64,000 nucleotides of DNA from Jejubacter calystegiae (GTDB lineage Bacteria > Pseudomonadota > Gammaproteobacteria > Enterobacterales > Enterobacteriaceae): the NCBI RefSeq assembly GCF_005671395.1, contig NZ_CP040428.1:3658001-3722000 (forward strand), written 5' to 3'. This document shows, piece after piece, positions 8,557 through 17,721 of the stretch (its first letter is position 1; each line of letters opens with the position of its first letter). The notes beneath the pieces are model-generated. The model had not been told where the DNA came from. It made no database searches and was given only the letters and a program-made list of their open reading frames with translations. The position numbers and the translations under genes were made by a program.

Positions 8557-9918
8557 ATGAATATCAAAGAGTCTTCAATCGCGGCCCCGCGTGACGAGGC
8601 GTTAAACGTCGCGCGGCGCGGCTATCTGCGCTATATCATTCTGGCGTTGATCTTTGTGGTGACGGTCATCAACTATGCCGATCGGGCAATTCTTTCTATA
8701 GCCGGCACCAGCGTGGCTCAGGATGTCCATCTGGATCCGATGCAGTTAGGCATGGTTTTTTCCGCTTTTGGCTGGGCCTATGCGCTTGGGCAGGTGCCTG
8801 GTGGCTGGCTGCTGGACCGCTTTGGCGCCCGGCGGGTATACGGGTGCAGTATTGTGCTCTGGTCGCTGTTTACCGCCTTGCAGGGGTTGGTAGAAAGTCT
8901 GGGGTTGATGGCGATCTCCGCCATGCTGTTCCTGTTTGTGATGCGTTTTGCCCTGGGGCTGGTGGAAGCCCCGGCCTTTCCCGCCAATTCACGTATCGTT
9001 ACCTGCTGGTTTCCCACCCGGGAGCGGGGAACGGCCTCGTCGCTGTTCAATTCGGCGCAGTATCTGGCGGTCGCGATCTTTACCCCGCTGATGGCCTGGC
9101 TGACCGCAAGCCTGGGCTGGCAGCACGTCTTCTTCGTGATGGGCGGCGTGGGGCTGGCGCTGGGCGTAGTCTGGTTCTGGTTTTATCACGAGCCGCATCA
9201 ACACCGGCGCCTGAGTGGGGCCGAGATGGCGCATATGCGCGCCAACGGGGCGCTGGTGGATATGGAACTCAACCGTAAATCCCACCGGGAACCGGTCACC
9301 TGGCATAAGCTGCTGCAACTGTTCCGCCATCGTAATCTGTGGGCGGTCTATATCGGTCAGTACTGCATTACGGCGCTGACTTATTTCTTTATCACCTGGT
9401 TTCCTATTTACCTGATTAAAGAACGCGGCATGTCGATTCTGGAGGCCGGTTTCAGCGCTGCCATTCCCGCAGTGTGTGGCTTTACCGGCGGTATTCTGGG
9501 TGGCGTACTGTCTGACTATTTAATTCGTAAAGGGGCTCATCCTTCCCTGGCCCGTAAAATTCCGTTCACGCTGGGAATGTTTCTGGCCATGGGGTTGGTA
9601 CTGACCAATTTTGTGGATGCCAACGCCGCGGTGATTGGGCTGATGGCGGTCGCCTTCTTTGGCAAAGGCCTGAGCGCGGTGGGCTGGGCGACCATGTCGG
9701 ATATCGCGCCAGCGGGAATGATTGGCCTGAGCGGCGGGGTGTTTAACGGCCTGGGCAATATCGCCGGAATCGTCACCCCGGTGGTGATTGGGTATGTGGT
9801 CTCCACCACCGGTTCGTTCAGCGATGCCATCTGGTTTGTGGCGCTGCACTGCCTGGTGGGGCTGCTGGCTTACGCGGTGATTGCCCGGCGTTTTGAACGG
9901 GTGGTGATCAAAGAGTAG
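8557..9918 (+). CDS. MFS sugar-acid/H+ symporter of the anion:cation symporter family (GudP/KguT-like)
   Basis: A 453-residue major facilitator with twelve membrane segments. The segment VINYADRAILSIAG, the loop GQVPGGWLLDRFGARR and FNSAQYLAVAIFTP match E. coli GudP/GarP-type glucarate transporters closely. ACS members move hexuronates, glucarate, galactonate or 2-ketogluconate with protons. The ATG at 8557 has a GGGAG site; a TTG overlapping the previous stop codon is possible but weaker. It forms a two-gene unit with the dehydrogenase. Substrate from sequence alone is uncertain; context favours a ketogluconate. Confidence 0.88.
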   Translation: MNIKESSIAAPRDEALNVARRGYLRYIILALIFVVTVINYADRAILSIAGTSVAQDVHLDPMQLGMVFSAFGWAYALGQVPGGWLLDRFGARRVYGCSIVLWSLFTALQGLVESLGLMAISAMLFLFVMRFALGLVEAPAFPANSRIVTCWFPTRERGTASSLFNSAQYLAVAIFTPLMAWLTASLGWQHVFFVMGGVGLALGVVWFWFYHEPHQHRRLSGAEMAHMRANGALVDMELNRKSHREPVTWHKLLQLFRHRNLWAVYIGQYCITALTYFFITWFPIYLIKERGMSILEAGFSAAIPAVCGFTGGILGGVLSDYLIRKGAHPSLARKIPFTLGMFLAMGLVLTNFVDANAAVIGLMAVAFFGKGLSAVGWATMSDIAPAGMIGLSGGVFNGLGNIAGIVTPVVIGYVVSTTGSFSDAIWFVALHCLVGLLAYAVIARRFERVVIKE

Positions 9919-9935
9919 CTGTCGTTGACGTCTTC

Positions 9936-9966
9936 CGGGGATACCTCCCGTATCCCCGTTCAACTT
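9936..9966 (+). terminator. Probable terminator after the dehydrogenase/MFS operon
   Basis: CGGGGATAC (9936-9944) and GTATCCCCG (9950-9958) form a 9-bp perfect stem with a five-base loop, 18 bases past the MFS stop codon. The tract behind it is only moderately T-rich, so termination may be partial. Confidence 0.6.
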
Positions 9967-10040
9967 CTCAGTAATTCCTCCATAGATCTTCGAATATTAA
10001 CTTTTCATTCATTTTTATGTCATTTTTTTAAAAAGCATAA

Positions 10041-10056
10041 AATCATGACAATGATT
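10041..10056. promoter_or_regulatory. Inverted repeat upstream of the gluconate-type dehydrogenase operon
   Basis: AATCAT and ATGATT flank four bases in an AT-rich stretch about 90 bases upstream of the first subunit gene. It could be an operator. No regulator can be named from the motif. Confidence 0.25.
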
Positions 10057-10145
10057 AAGTAAATTTCTGTAATGTGAATGGGTTAGATATTGTTTGTTGT
10101 GCAAATGCACGGTTTTTGGGTGTTTTTTTGTGAGGAATGCTAACT

Positions 10146-10871
10146 ATGGTGTTAGAACGACCAACTTCCAGGCGAAAATTCCTGATGGGGGCGTTGATGG
10201 CAATACCTGTCAGCGCGCTGATCGCGAAAGGATTGACCGCAGCTCAGGCTGCGGAAATGGCTGCTCCCGATCTGGCTGATTATCAACCTGTCTTTTTCTC
10301 CGCTGATGAATGGCAGTTTATTCTGGCGGCTACCGACCGTCTGATTCCCGCAGGCGGTAATGGTAAAGCGCCCGGGGCGCTGGAAACCAATGTGCCAGTC
10401 TTTATCGATCAGCAACTGGATGGCGATTTTGGGCAGGAAATTTACATGCAGGGGCCGTTTAATCCCCGGGCCCCGGCAACCATGGGATATCAGATCCCGT
10501 TTTATCCGCAAAAGATCTATCAGCGCGGTATCCAACTGGTCAATCAGTGGTGTCAGCAGCAGATGAACCAGTCGTTTAACAAACTGACCCCGGCGCAACA
10601 GGACGATGTTCTGAGTCGCCTGCAGAAAAATAAGGTGGATTTTGCCGCTCTGGGTGAGGAGAACATGCAGCCTTCTCATCTTTTCAGCCAGTTACTGGCT
10701 GATACCAAACATGGTTATCTTTCCGATCCCATGTATGGCGGCAACAAGGGAATGAAGGCCTGGATTGCTATCGGCTTTCCGGGGGCTCGAGCCAGCTATC
10801 TGGAGTGGGTGAAGCAGCACAACATTCCTTACCCACTGGGGCCGGTCAGTATTCAGGGCGCACGCGCCTGA
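10146..10871 (+). CDS. Gluconate 2-dehydrogenase-type small (gamma) subunit, Tat-exported
   Basis: A 241-residue protein with a twin-arginine signal (SRRKFLMG followed by a hydrophobic stretch to AAQA, about residue 35). The body fits the gluconate 2-dehydrogenase subunit 3 family. In such three-part periplasmic enzymes the small subunit helps export and mature the flavoprotein, which has no signal of its own. The start at 10146 was preferred over an ATG nine bases earlier because the GAGG site then has normal spacing. The two other subunits follow directly, so this is the first gene of a three-gene operon. Confidence 0.88.
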   Translation: MVLERPTSRRKFLMGALMAIPVSALIAKGLTAAQAAEMAAPDLADYQPVFFSADEWQFILAATDRLIPAGGNGKAPGALETNVPVFIDQQLDGDFGQEIYMQGPFNPRAPATMGYQIPFYPQKIYQRGIQLVNQWCQQQMNQSFNKLTPAQQDDVLSRLQKNKVDFAALGEENMQPSHLFSQLLADTKHGYLSDPMYGGNKGMKAWIAIGFPGARASYLEWVKQHNIPYPLGPVSIQGARA

Positions 10872-10910
10872 CGCGGGTACATTCCTGTTTATTTCATGAG
10901 ACAGCATTAC

Positions 10911-12680
10911 ATGGCACAGATTACTAAAAAAGAAGTCGACGTTGTCGTCTGCGGCCTCGGCTGGGCCGGGTCGTTGATGAGTATTGAACTGGCGATGGCG
11001 GGGCTGACCGTCAGAGCACTGGAAAAAGGCCCCGATCGTAGCTACGACGATTTCGCCTATCCTAAACCAGCAGATGAGTACGCCTACGCGGTTCGCAATA
11101 AGGTAATGACGACTCCCGCGGCCTCCGCCGTTACCGTGCGTTACACCATGAATGATACGGCGCTACCAACCCGTAAATGGGGCGCCTTTGTGCCCGGCGG
11201 CGGCGTGGGCGGTTCGGGATTACACTGGACGGGGGTATTGATTCGCCCGACGCCGACCGACATCAAGCTGAAAAGCTATGTGGATGAAGCTTATCGTCCG
11301 GGGATCCTCCAGGAGGATATGCGGGTGCGCGATTTTCCCTTTAGCTGGGAGGAAATTGAACCCTGGTTTGATAAGTTTGAGCGCATCTGCGGCCAGTCGG
11401 GGAAAACCGGTAATCTGCGCGGGCAGATTCAGGAAGGCGGAGATCCCTTCGAAGGCCCGCGCTCGAACCCGTATCCATTGCCACCACTGGAAGATACCCT
11501 TAATAACGTGATGTTTGCCGAGGCGGCGAAAAAGCTTGGGTATCATCCGTTTCCTAATCCGTCCGCAGCGGCATCCCGGGCCTGGACCAATCCTTATGGC
11601 AATCAGATTGCCCCCTGTAACTACTGCGGCTACTGCAGTAAGTATCCTTGCCTGAACTACTCCAAGGCGTCTCCTCAGACGGCGGTGATGGACGCGCTGA
11701 AGCGCATGGATAACTTTTCTTATGAAGTTAACGCCAACGTGCTGAAAGTTGTACTGCACGATGATAAGAAGACGGCGAAAGGGGTTATCTACATTGATGA
11801 GCAGGGCAATGAATGCTTCCAGCCCGCAAAGATTGTGGTGTTGAGCAGCTTCCAGCTCTATAACGTCCACCTGATGCTGCTGTCGGGGATTGGCAAGCCT
11901 TACGATCCGGTGACGGAAGAAGGCGTGGTTGGCCGCAACTATGCGTTTCTTTCCAACGGTGGGGCGACGCTGTTCTTTAAAGATAAGCACTTTAATCCCT
12001 TCGTTGCCGCCGGCCCGACGGGCCAGATGTTTAACGATATCTCACCCGGAAACTTCGATGGGCCAGGGTTGGGGTTTCTGGGGGGCGCCAAGATTCACAG
12101 CTCCCAGGCGACCGGTACGCCAATGAGCGCTGCGCTGCCGAAAGGGACGCCGTCCTGGGGCGCAGGCTGGAAAGAGGGGCTTGAAGAGTGGTATGGCCAT
12201 TCCATGAAGGTGAGTATCACGACTACCTGTATGTCATATCGGGATGTGTATCTGGATCTTGATCCGACCTACACCAATGAGCATGGCCAGCCGCTGCTGC
12301 GTATTACCTTTAACTGGAAACAGAATGAACTGAAGCTACAGCAATACCTGAAAGGCATTGTGGGCAATATTGTGCAGGAGCTGAATCCCGATAGCGCCAG
12401 CATGAGTTTTCTGCCGATGGACGCTGACTTCGACCTGACCAAATATGTCTCTACCCATAACGTGGGCGGCGCCATTATGGGCGATGACCCCAAAACGTCG
12501 GCGCTCAACAAATACCTCCAGTGCTGGGATGTCCACAACGTGTTTGTACCGGGTGGTAACGCCTTTCCGCAAAATTTCCAGGCAAATCCAACGGACACTA
12601 TCGGCGCCATTACTCTCATGGCGGCTCAGGCTATCAAAGATCGGTATCTGAATAACCCCGGCCCACTGGTACAGGTGTAA
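10911..12680 (+). CDS. GMC-family flavoprotein subunit of a gluconate/sugar dehydrogenase
   Basis: A 589-residue GMC oxidoreductase. The FAD-binding motif is GLGWAG at residues 15-20, and the C-terminal catalytic His lies in STHNVGGAIMG. Cysteines 236, 239, 242 and 247 (PCNYCGYCSKYPC) form a cluster like the iron-sulfur site known in related FAD-dependent glucose dehydrogenases; a bound cluster here is inferred. No signal peptide is present, so it should be carried across the membrane with the Tat-targeted small subunit. It oxidises a sugar or sugar acid in the periplasm and passes electrons to the cytochrome subunit. 2-ketogluconate-forming gluconate oxidation is most likely. Confidence 0.9.
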   Translation: MAQITKKEVDVVVCGLGWAGSLMSIELAMAGLTVRALEKGPDRSYDDFAYPKPADEYAYAVRNKVMTTPAASAVTVRYTMNDTALPTRKWGAFVPGGGVGGSGLHWTGVLIRPTPTDIKLKSYVDEAYRPGILQEDMRVRDFPFSWEEIEPWFDKFERICGQSGKTGNLRGQIQEGGDPFEGPRSNPYPLPPLEDTLNNVMFAEAAKKLGYHPFPNPSAAASRAWTNPYGNQIAPCNYCGYCSKYPCLNYSKASPQTAVMDALKRMDNFSYEVNANVLKVVLHDDKKTAKGVIYIDEQGNECFQPAKIVVLSSFQLYNVHLMLLSGIGKPYDPVTEEGVVGRNYAFLSNGGATLFFKDKHFNPFVAAGPTGQMFNDISPGNFDGPGLGFLGGAKIHSSQATGTPMSAALPKGTPSWGAGWKEGLEEWYGHSMKVSITTTCMSYRDVYLDLDPTYTNEHGQPLLRITFNWKQNELKLQQYLKGIVGNIVQELNPDSASMSFLPMDADFDLTKYVSTHNVGGAIMGDDPKTSALNKYLQCWDVHNVFVPGGNAFPQNFQANPTDTIGAITLMAAQAIKDRYLNNPGPLVQV

Positions 12681-12684
12681 TTGT

Positions 12685-13956
12685 ATGAAATGTAAGGGAA
12701 TAAAAGTTTTTTTTCTGACTTATGCCGCTCTTCTGGCAGCGGGAATGTCTTTTCAGGCCTGGGGGCAGGACGATGCCGGGTTAATGAAAAAAGGCGAGTA
12801 TCTGTCGCGTCTGGGGGACTGTATGGCGTGCCACTCCGTTTCCGGAAAGCCCGCTTATTCCGGGGGGTTGGCGATTAAGTCAGATCTGGGAACCATCTAT
12901 TCAACCAACATCACCCCGGATAAGATCCACGGTATTGGCAACTACAGCGAACAACAGTTTGCGGATGCCGTACGCAAAGGGATTCTTCCTGATGGCACCC
13001 GGTTGTATCCGGCGATGCCGTATCCCGACTACGCGAAGATGAGCGATGAGGATATGCGCGCCCTGTACACCTGGTTTATGAAAGGCGTGGCGCCCAGCGA
13101 CGTGCAGCCGCCGGAAACGAAACTGAGTTTCCCGTTCAGCCAGCGCTGGGGTATGCGCTTCTGGAATCTGGTGTTTACCTCCGATAAGCCTTTCCAGCCT
13201 ATTGGCGGGGCATCTGCTCAGGTTAACCGCGGCGCCTATATCGTCGAGGGAGCGGGCCATTGCGGCAGTTGCCATACGCCGCGCGGTATTGGCATGCAGG
13301 AAAAGGCGCTGGACAGCAGCGATGAGACGTTCCTGTCTGGCGGTAATCTCAATGGCTGGGAGGTGCCATCCCTGCGAGGCCTGCCGCGCTGGAGCGAACA
13401 GGAGATCGTCGATTATCTGCAGACGGGGCGTAACGATAAAGCAGCCGTGGGCGGAGAGATGACTTCAGTGGTTGAACACAGCAGTTCGTATATGAGCGCA
13501 GAGGATCTTCAGGCCATTGCCGCATACCTGAAGTTTCTGGGGGGCAACCCGGCGTTGCAGCGGGATGATGAAGGTGCTCGTCAGGCAACGGAAGCGAAGC
13601 TGGCGGCGGGACGCCATCTGAGTGAAGGGGAACGGCTGTATATTGATAACTGTGGGGCCTGCCATTTTGCGAGCGGTAAAGGTGCGCCAGGCATTTTCCC
13701 GCAGATTCAGGGGGCGACCATTGTTAATGCACAGGAGCCGGGAGGTTTAATTCATACCATCCTGGCGGGCGCGCAGTTACCGTCTACCGCGAAAGCGCCT
13801 TCCGAACTGGCCATGCCGGGATTCGCGAAACGACTGAGCGATGAGGAGGTGGCGCAACTGGCGACCTTTGTGCGTCAGGGCTGGGGCAATAAGGCTCCGG
13901 CGGTGACAAAAGAACAGGTTGCCCATGTGCGAGAATCATTAGAAACAAAGAAGTAA
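12685..13956 (+). CDS. Triheme cytochrome c subunit of the gluconate-type dehydrogenase
   Basis: A 423-residue secreted cytochrome: signal peptide about residues 1-27 (cleaved after QAWG), then three heme c sites, C46-x-x-C49-H50, C193-x-x-C196-H197 and C323-x-x-C326-H327. This is the standard electron-transfer subunit of membrane-bound gluconate, sorbitol and alcohol dehydrogenases, which hands electrons to ubiquinone. It starts four bases after the flavoprotein stop codon and ends at a strong bidirectional terminator. Function needs the Ccm cytochrome c maturation system, which lies outside this window. Confidence 0.92.
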   Translation: MKCKGIKVFFLTYAALLAAGMSFQAWGQDDAGLMKKGEYLSRLGDCMACHSVSGKPAYSGGLAIKSDLGTIYSTNITPDKIHGIGNYSEQQFADAVRKGILPDGTRLYPAMPYPDYAKMSDEDMRALYTWFMKGVAPSDVQPPETKLSFPFSQRWGMRFWNLVFTSDKPFQPIGGASAQVNRGAYIVEGAGHCGSCHTPRGIGMQEKALDSSDETFLSGGNLNGWEVPSLRGLPRWSEQEIVDYLQTGRNDKAAVGGEMTSVVEHSSSYMSAEDLQAIAAYLKFLGGNPALQRDDEGARQATEAKLAAGRHLSEGERLYIDNCGACHFASGKGAPGIFPQIQGATIVNAQEPGGLIHTILAGAQLPSTAKAPSELAMPGFAKRLSDEEVAQLATFVRQGWGNKAPAVTKEQVAHVRESLETKK

Positions 13957-13964
13957 TCTGAAAG

Positions 13965-13993
13965 ATGCCGACGGTAAGTCCGTCGGCATTTTC
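13965..13993. terminator. Bidirectional terminator between the dehydrogenase operon and ynfM
   Basis: ATGCCGACGG (13965-13974) pairs with CCGTCGGCAT (13980-13989), followed by TTTT on the plus strand and preceded by an A-rich run that serves the minus strand. It ends both convergent units. Confidence 0.8.
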
Positions 13994-13998
13994 GGTTA

Positions 13999-15252
13999 TC
14001 AGGCGCGGCTGCGATGCAGGTGATGGCCCACCAGCAGGGCGATAACCAGCAGCGCGCCGATAAAGGCGGTTACGCCATGCCAGCCGTAGTCGTGCCAGAA
14101 CCAGCCGCCGCTGGTGCCCGCCAGGCTCGACCCCATATAGTAGCTGAACAGATAGAGCGATGACGCCTGACCTTTGGCGCGCCGTGCCCGGATGCCGATC
14201 CAGCTACTGGCCACCGAGTGGGCGCCGAAGAAGCCAGCGGTGAACAACAGCATACCGGCGAAAATCAGCCACAGCCAGCCGCTCAGGGTCATCAGCAGTC
14301 CCGCCAGCATCACCCCGGTAAACAGCAGAATAATCGGCCCGCGGCCGTGGCGCGCCGAAAGGGCGCCTGCCCGCGGGGAACTCCAGGTGCCGGTCAGATA
14401 GGCGACGGAAAGTAGCCCCACCACGGCCTGGCTCAGATGCCAGGGGGACTGCATCAGACGGTAGCCGATGTAGTTAAACAGCGTCACGAAGGCCCCCATC
14501 AGCAGGAATCCTTCGGCGAACAGCCACGGCAGCGCCTTGTCGCGCCAGTGCAGGCGGAAGTTGATAAACAGCGTTTTCGGGCGTAGCGATGTCGGGCGGA
14601 AGTGGCGCGAAGCTGGCAGAATCTTCCAGAACATCAGAGCCGAGGCCAGTGCAAAACAGGCGATAACCGCCAGCGCGATGCGCCAGCCCACCACATCGGT
14701 CATCACGCCGCTCAGCAGGCGGCCGCTCATCCCGCCAATGGAGTTGCCGCTGATATACAGCCCCATGGAAAAGGCCGCCACGCTGGGGTGCATCTCTTCA
14801 CTCAGCCAGGTCATACCCACTGCCGCCACGCCGCTGAGCGCCAGGCCGGTCAAGGCGCGCATCACCAGAATGCCGTGCCAGCTGGTCATTACCGTTGCCA
14901 GCAGGGCGCAACAGGAGGCGAGTAGCAGCGCGGTGACCATCACCGGCTTACGGCCCACGGCATCGGAGATGGGGCCGGTGAATAGCATACCCACCGCCAG
15001 TAGCGCCGTGGTGACCGACAGCGACACGCTGGCGCTGGCCGGTGAAATACCAAATTCGTGCGAGAGGATGGGGAGAATTGGCTGGACGCAGTACACCAAC
15101 GCGAAGGTGGCGAGTCCGGCAGAAAAAAGTGCCAGGGTGGCGCGCATAAAGGCAGGTGTGCCGCGCCGGATATGGCTGGCCGCTGCTGCCGGTGCGGCAT
15201 CTTCGTCACGCATCCCGGCAGCGGCGGGGGTGACGGTGGTTGTACGACTCAA
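13999..15252 (-). CDS. ynfM: YnfM, MFS transporter
   Basis: A 417-residue major facilitator with twelve membrane segments, the same size as E. coli YnfM. Typical elements are the loop GPISDAVGRKPVMV after the second helix and FGAHSVASSWIG in the second half. The native substrate is not established; the family includes drug and metabolite exporters. It is divergent from the LysR gene ynfL, with about 106 bases between starts, the same layout as E. coli, so YnfL is its probable regulator. Start is the ATG at 15252. Confidence 0.92.
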   Translation of the reverse strand: MSRTTTVTPAAAGMRDEDAAPAAAASHIRRGTPAFMRATLALFSAGLATFALVYCVQPILPILSHEFGISPASASVSLSVTTALLAVGMLFTGPISDAVGRKPVMVTALLLASCCALLATVMTSWHGILVMRALTGLALSGVAAVGMTWLSEEMHPSVAAFSMGLYISGNSIGGMSGRLLSGVMTDVVGWRIALAVIACFALASALMFWKILPASRHFRPTSLRPKTLFINFRLHWRDKALPWLFAEGFLLMGAFVTLFNYIGYRLMQSPWHLSQAVVGLLSVAYLTGTWSSPRAGALSARHGRGPIILLFTGVMLAGLLMTLSGWLWLIFAGMLLFTAGFFGAHSVASSWIGIRARRAKGQASSLYLFSYYMGSSLAGTSGGWFWHDYGWHGVTAFIGALLVIALLVGHHLHRSRA

Positions 15253-15358
15253 AATGCTTCCTTTAATAAAAAAGTGACCAGTATCACGTATTTATAGGGT
15301 AGAAAGCCGGGAATATTCTGTCTAATATATTAATAGTCTTAAATGATATCTATTAAAT

Positions 15359-16264
15359 ATGAATATTGAGTTGCGTCATCTGCGTTACTTCGTGGCCGTA
15401 GCGGAAGAGCTGCATTTTGGGCGCGCCGCCGCGCGTCTGAACATCTCCCAGCCGCCCCTTAGCCAGCAAATCCAGACTCTGGAGCAGGAGGTGGGGGCCC
15501 GTCTGCTGGCGCGTAATAATCGTAGCGTGCAACTGACCGAGGCAGGTCGCCAGTTTCTGGGCGATGTCCGTCAGATTCTGGGCCAGGTCGAGGCTGCCGC
15601 GGCACGGGCCGCTCGTCTGCACCACGGAGAAACTGGCGAACTGCGTATCGGTTTTACCTCATCCGCGCCCTTTATTCGTACGGTTTCCGACAGTCTTTCC
15701 ACCTTTCGTCGCCTGTGGCCGGAAGTGCATATCGAGACGGTAGAAAACACCACCCGGGCGCTGATTGCGCCGCTTAACGAGGGAGAGCTGGAGCTGGGGT
15801 TGATGCGCAATACCGTGCTGCCGGAGACGCTGGACTGGCATCTGATTCTGCGTGAGCCGCTGCTGGCGGTGGTCCACCAGGATAATCCGCTGGCGCGGCG
15901 CTCAACGATTTCATTGTGCGATCTGGCCAGCGAACCCTTTGTCTTTTTCGACCCCAGAGTGGGGACCGGCCTTTATGACGACATCCTTAACCTGCTGCGC
16001 CGCCATGGTGTGACTCCCTACATTACCCAGGAAGTGGGGGAAGCGATGACCATTATCGGGCTGGTGGCGGCGGGCCTGGGCGTCAGTATTTTGCCCGCTT
16101 CCTTCCGCCGGGTGCAGCTGGCAGAAACGGTCTGGGTTCCTTTTAGCGAACAGCAAGCGGTTTCCGAGATGTGGCTGGTCTGGCCAAAACACCGGGAGAT
16201 TGGGGCCTCAGCCCGTCGTCTGGCGCAACTTTTGAAAGGTAAAACGACGCCAGAAGCGCAGTAA
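15359..16264 (+). CDS. ynfL: YnfL, LysR-family regulator
   Basis: A 301-residue LysR protein with the helix-turn-helix at residues about 1-60 (HFGRAAARLNISQPPLSQQI) and an effector domain after residue 90. It fits E. coli YnfL in length, divergent ynfM neighbour and downstream mlc. The AT-rich spacer 15253-15358 must hold the operator and both promoters. The inducer is unknown. Confidence 0.92.
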   Translation: MNIELRHLRYFVAVAEELHFGRAAARLNISQPPLSQQIQTLEQEVGARLLARNNRSVQLTEAGRQFLGDVRQILGQVEAAAARAARLHHGETGELRIGFTSSAPFIRTVSDSLSTFRRLWPEVHIETVENTTRALIAPLNEGELELGLMRNTVLPETLDWHLILREPLLAVVHQDNPLARRSTISLCDLASEPFVFFDPRVGTGLYDDILNLLRRHGVTPYITQEVGEAMTIIGLVAAGLGVSILPASFRRVQLAETVWVPFSEQQAVSEMWLVWPKHREIGASARRLAQLLKGKTTPEAQ

Positions 16265-16340
16265 AATGTGCGACAAATCACAAGGCTGGGTAAATATTTG
16301 ACGCCACCTTGCTAACTGATTCACCATAGCCCTGAATGTT

Positions 16341-16361
16341 TATTTCGAAGCGCGAAAAATA
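16341..16361 (+). promoter_or_regulatory. Mlc-type operator in the mlc leader
   Basis: TATTTCG and CGAAAAATA flank a short GC-rich centre to give an imperfect palindrome 12 bases upstream of the mlc GTG. It resembles the ATTTCG...GCGAAA core of known Mlc sites, and mlc is autoregulated in E. coli. The site overlaps the region just before the ribosome site, so occupancy should repress mlc. Confidence 0.55.
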
Positions 16362-16373
16362 GGGAGTCCAGCA

Positions 16374-17594
16374 GTGGGATCGGAGAGTCAGCCAGGGCAT
16401 ATCGATCAGATCAAACAGATGAATGCAGGGGCGGTTTACCGTCTGATCGACAGACATGGCCCGGTTTCCCGCATCGACCTGTCGCGACTTGCTCAGCTGG
16501 CGCCCGCCAGTATCACCAAAATTGTTCGGGAACTGCTGGAAGCCCACCTGGTCCAGGAAACAGAAATTCAGGAGCCCGGCAGTCGCGGGCGCCCGGCCAT
16601 CGGCCTGAAGGTGGAAACCGAAGCCTGGCACTATCTGGCGGTACGCATCAGCCGTGGCGAACTGGCGTTGGGGCTGCACGATCTGAGCGGCAAGGTCGTG
16701 GTGGAAGAGCAGCTGCCGCTGGCGCCAGAAGCGGAAGAGGCGCTTTCCCTAAGGCTGTGTACCGAAATCGATCGCTTCTTTACCCGCCACCAGCACCAGC
16801 TGGAACGACTCACCGCCATCGCCATCACGCTACCTGGCATTATCGATACCGCCAACGGCATTGTCCGGCGTATGCCATTCTATGAAGAGGTTCGGGATCT
16901 GCCGCTGGGGGAGTTACTGGAGCAGCGTATCGGCGTGCCGGTCTATATTCAGCACGATATCAGTGCCTGGACCATGGCCGAATCGCTGTTCGGCGCCTCT
17001 AAGGGAGCCAGGGACGTGATTCAGGTGGTGATTGACCATAATGTGGGTGCCGGAGTGATTAGCGATGGCCGTCTGTTGCACGGCGGCAGCAGTAGCCTGG
17101 TGGAGATTGGTCATACCCAGGTGGATCCTTACGGCAAGCGCTGCTACTGCGGCAACCATGGCTGCCTGGAAACGATCGCCAGCGTGGAAAGTATTCTGGA
17201 GCTGGCCCGGCAGCGGCTGGCGCAGTCAGGGAGTTCTCTATTGAACGGCAGGGCGCTGACCATCGCCTCGCTGTGCGAGGCGGCTCAGGCCGGAGATCCG
17301 CTGGCCCGGGATATCATTCAGGGGGTGGGGTTGAATGTCGGTCGCATCCTGGCGATTATGGTTAACCTGCTTAATCCGCAAAAAATTCTTATCGGTTCAC
17401 CACTCAATCAGGCGACGGAAATCCTCTATCCGACCATCAGCGATTGCATTCGCCGCCAGGCTCTGCCCGCCTATAGCCAGCATATCGACGTGATCTCGAC
17501 CTGCTTTGATAATCAGGGGACCATGGCCGGTGCGGCGCTGGTCAAGGATGCCATGTATAACGGTTCATTATTGATCCGTTTACTCCAGGGGTAA
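16374..17594 (+). CDS. mlc: Mlc, glucose-responsive transcriptional repressor (ROK family)
   Basis: A 406-residue ROK repressor, same length as E. coli Mlc and nearly identical in many stretches (PGHIDQIKQMNAGAVYRLID). Residues about 20-80 form the DNA-binding winged helix. The zinc site is the Cys cluster in GKRCYCGNHGCLE. Mlc represses ptsG, ptsHI, manXYZ and its own gene until dephosphorylated PtsG (EIICB-Glc) holds it at the membrane. The start codon is GTG with AGGGAG upstream, as in E. coli where mlc also starts with GTG. Confidence 0.97.
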   Translation: MGSESQPGHIDQIKQMNAGAVYRLIDRHGPVSRIDLSRLAQLAPASITKIVRELLEAHLVQETEIQEPGSRGRPAIGLKVETEAWHYLAVRISRGELALGLHDLSGKVVVEEQLPLAPEAEEALSLRLCTEIDRFFTRHQHQLERLTAIAITLPGIIDTANGIVRRMPFYEEVRDLPLGELLEQRIGVPVYIQHDISAWTMAESLFGASKGARDVIQVVIDHNVGAGVISDGRLLHGGSSSLVEIGHTQVDPYGKRCYCGNHGCLETIASVESILELARQRLAQSGSSLLNGRALTIASLCEAAQAGDPLARDIIQGVGLNVGRILAIMVNLLNPQKILIGSPLNQATEILYPTISDCIRRQALPAYSQHIDVISTCFDNQGTMAGAALVKDAMYNGSLLIRLLQG

Positions 17595-17721
17595 CATTTT
17601 TCAGCCTTATCCATGAAAAATTGCGCTACCTCAATCCTGGGTATGATTGCATATTTTAGACTTCCGTCACTGTATTATTTTCTTTTTGATATTTTCAGAG
17701 CATAACTGACGGAGTGCTCCT

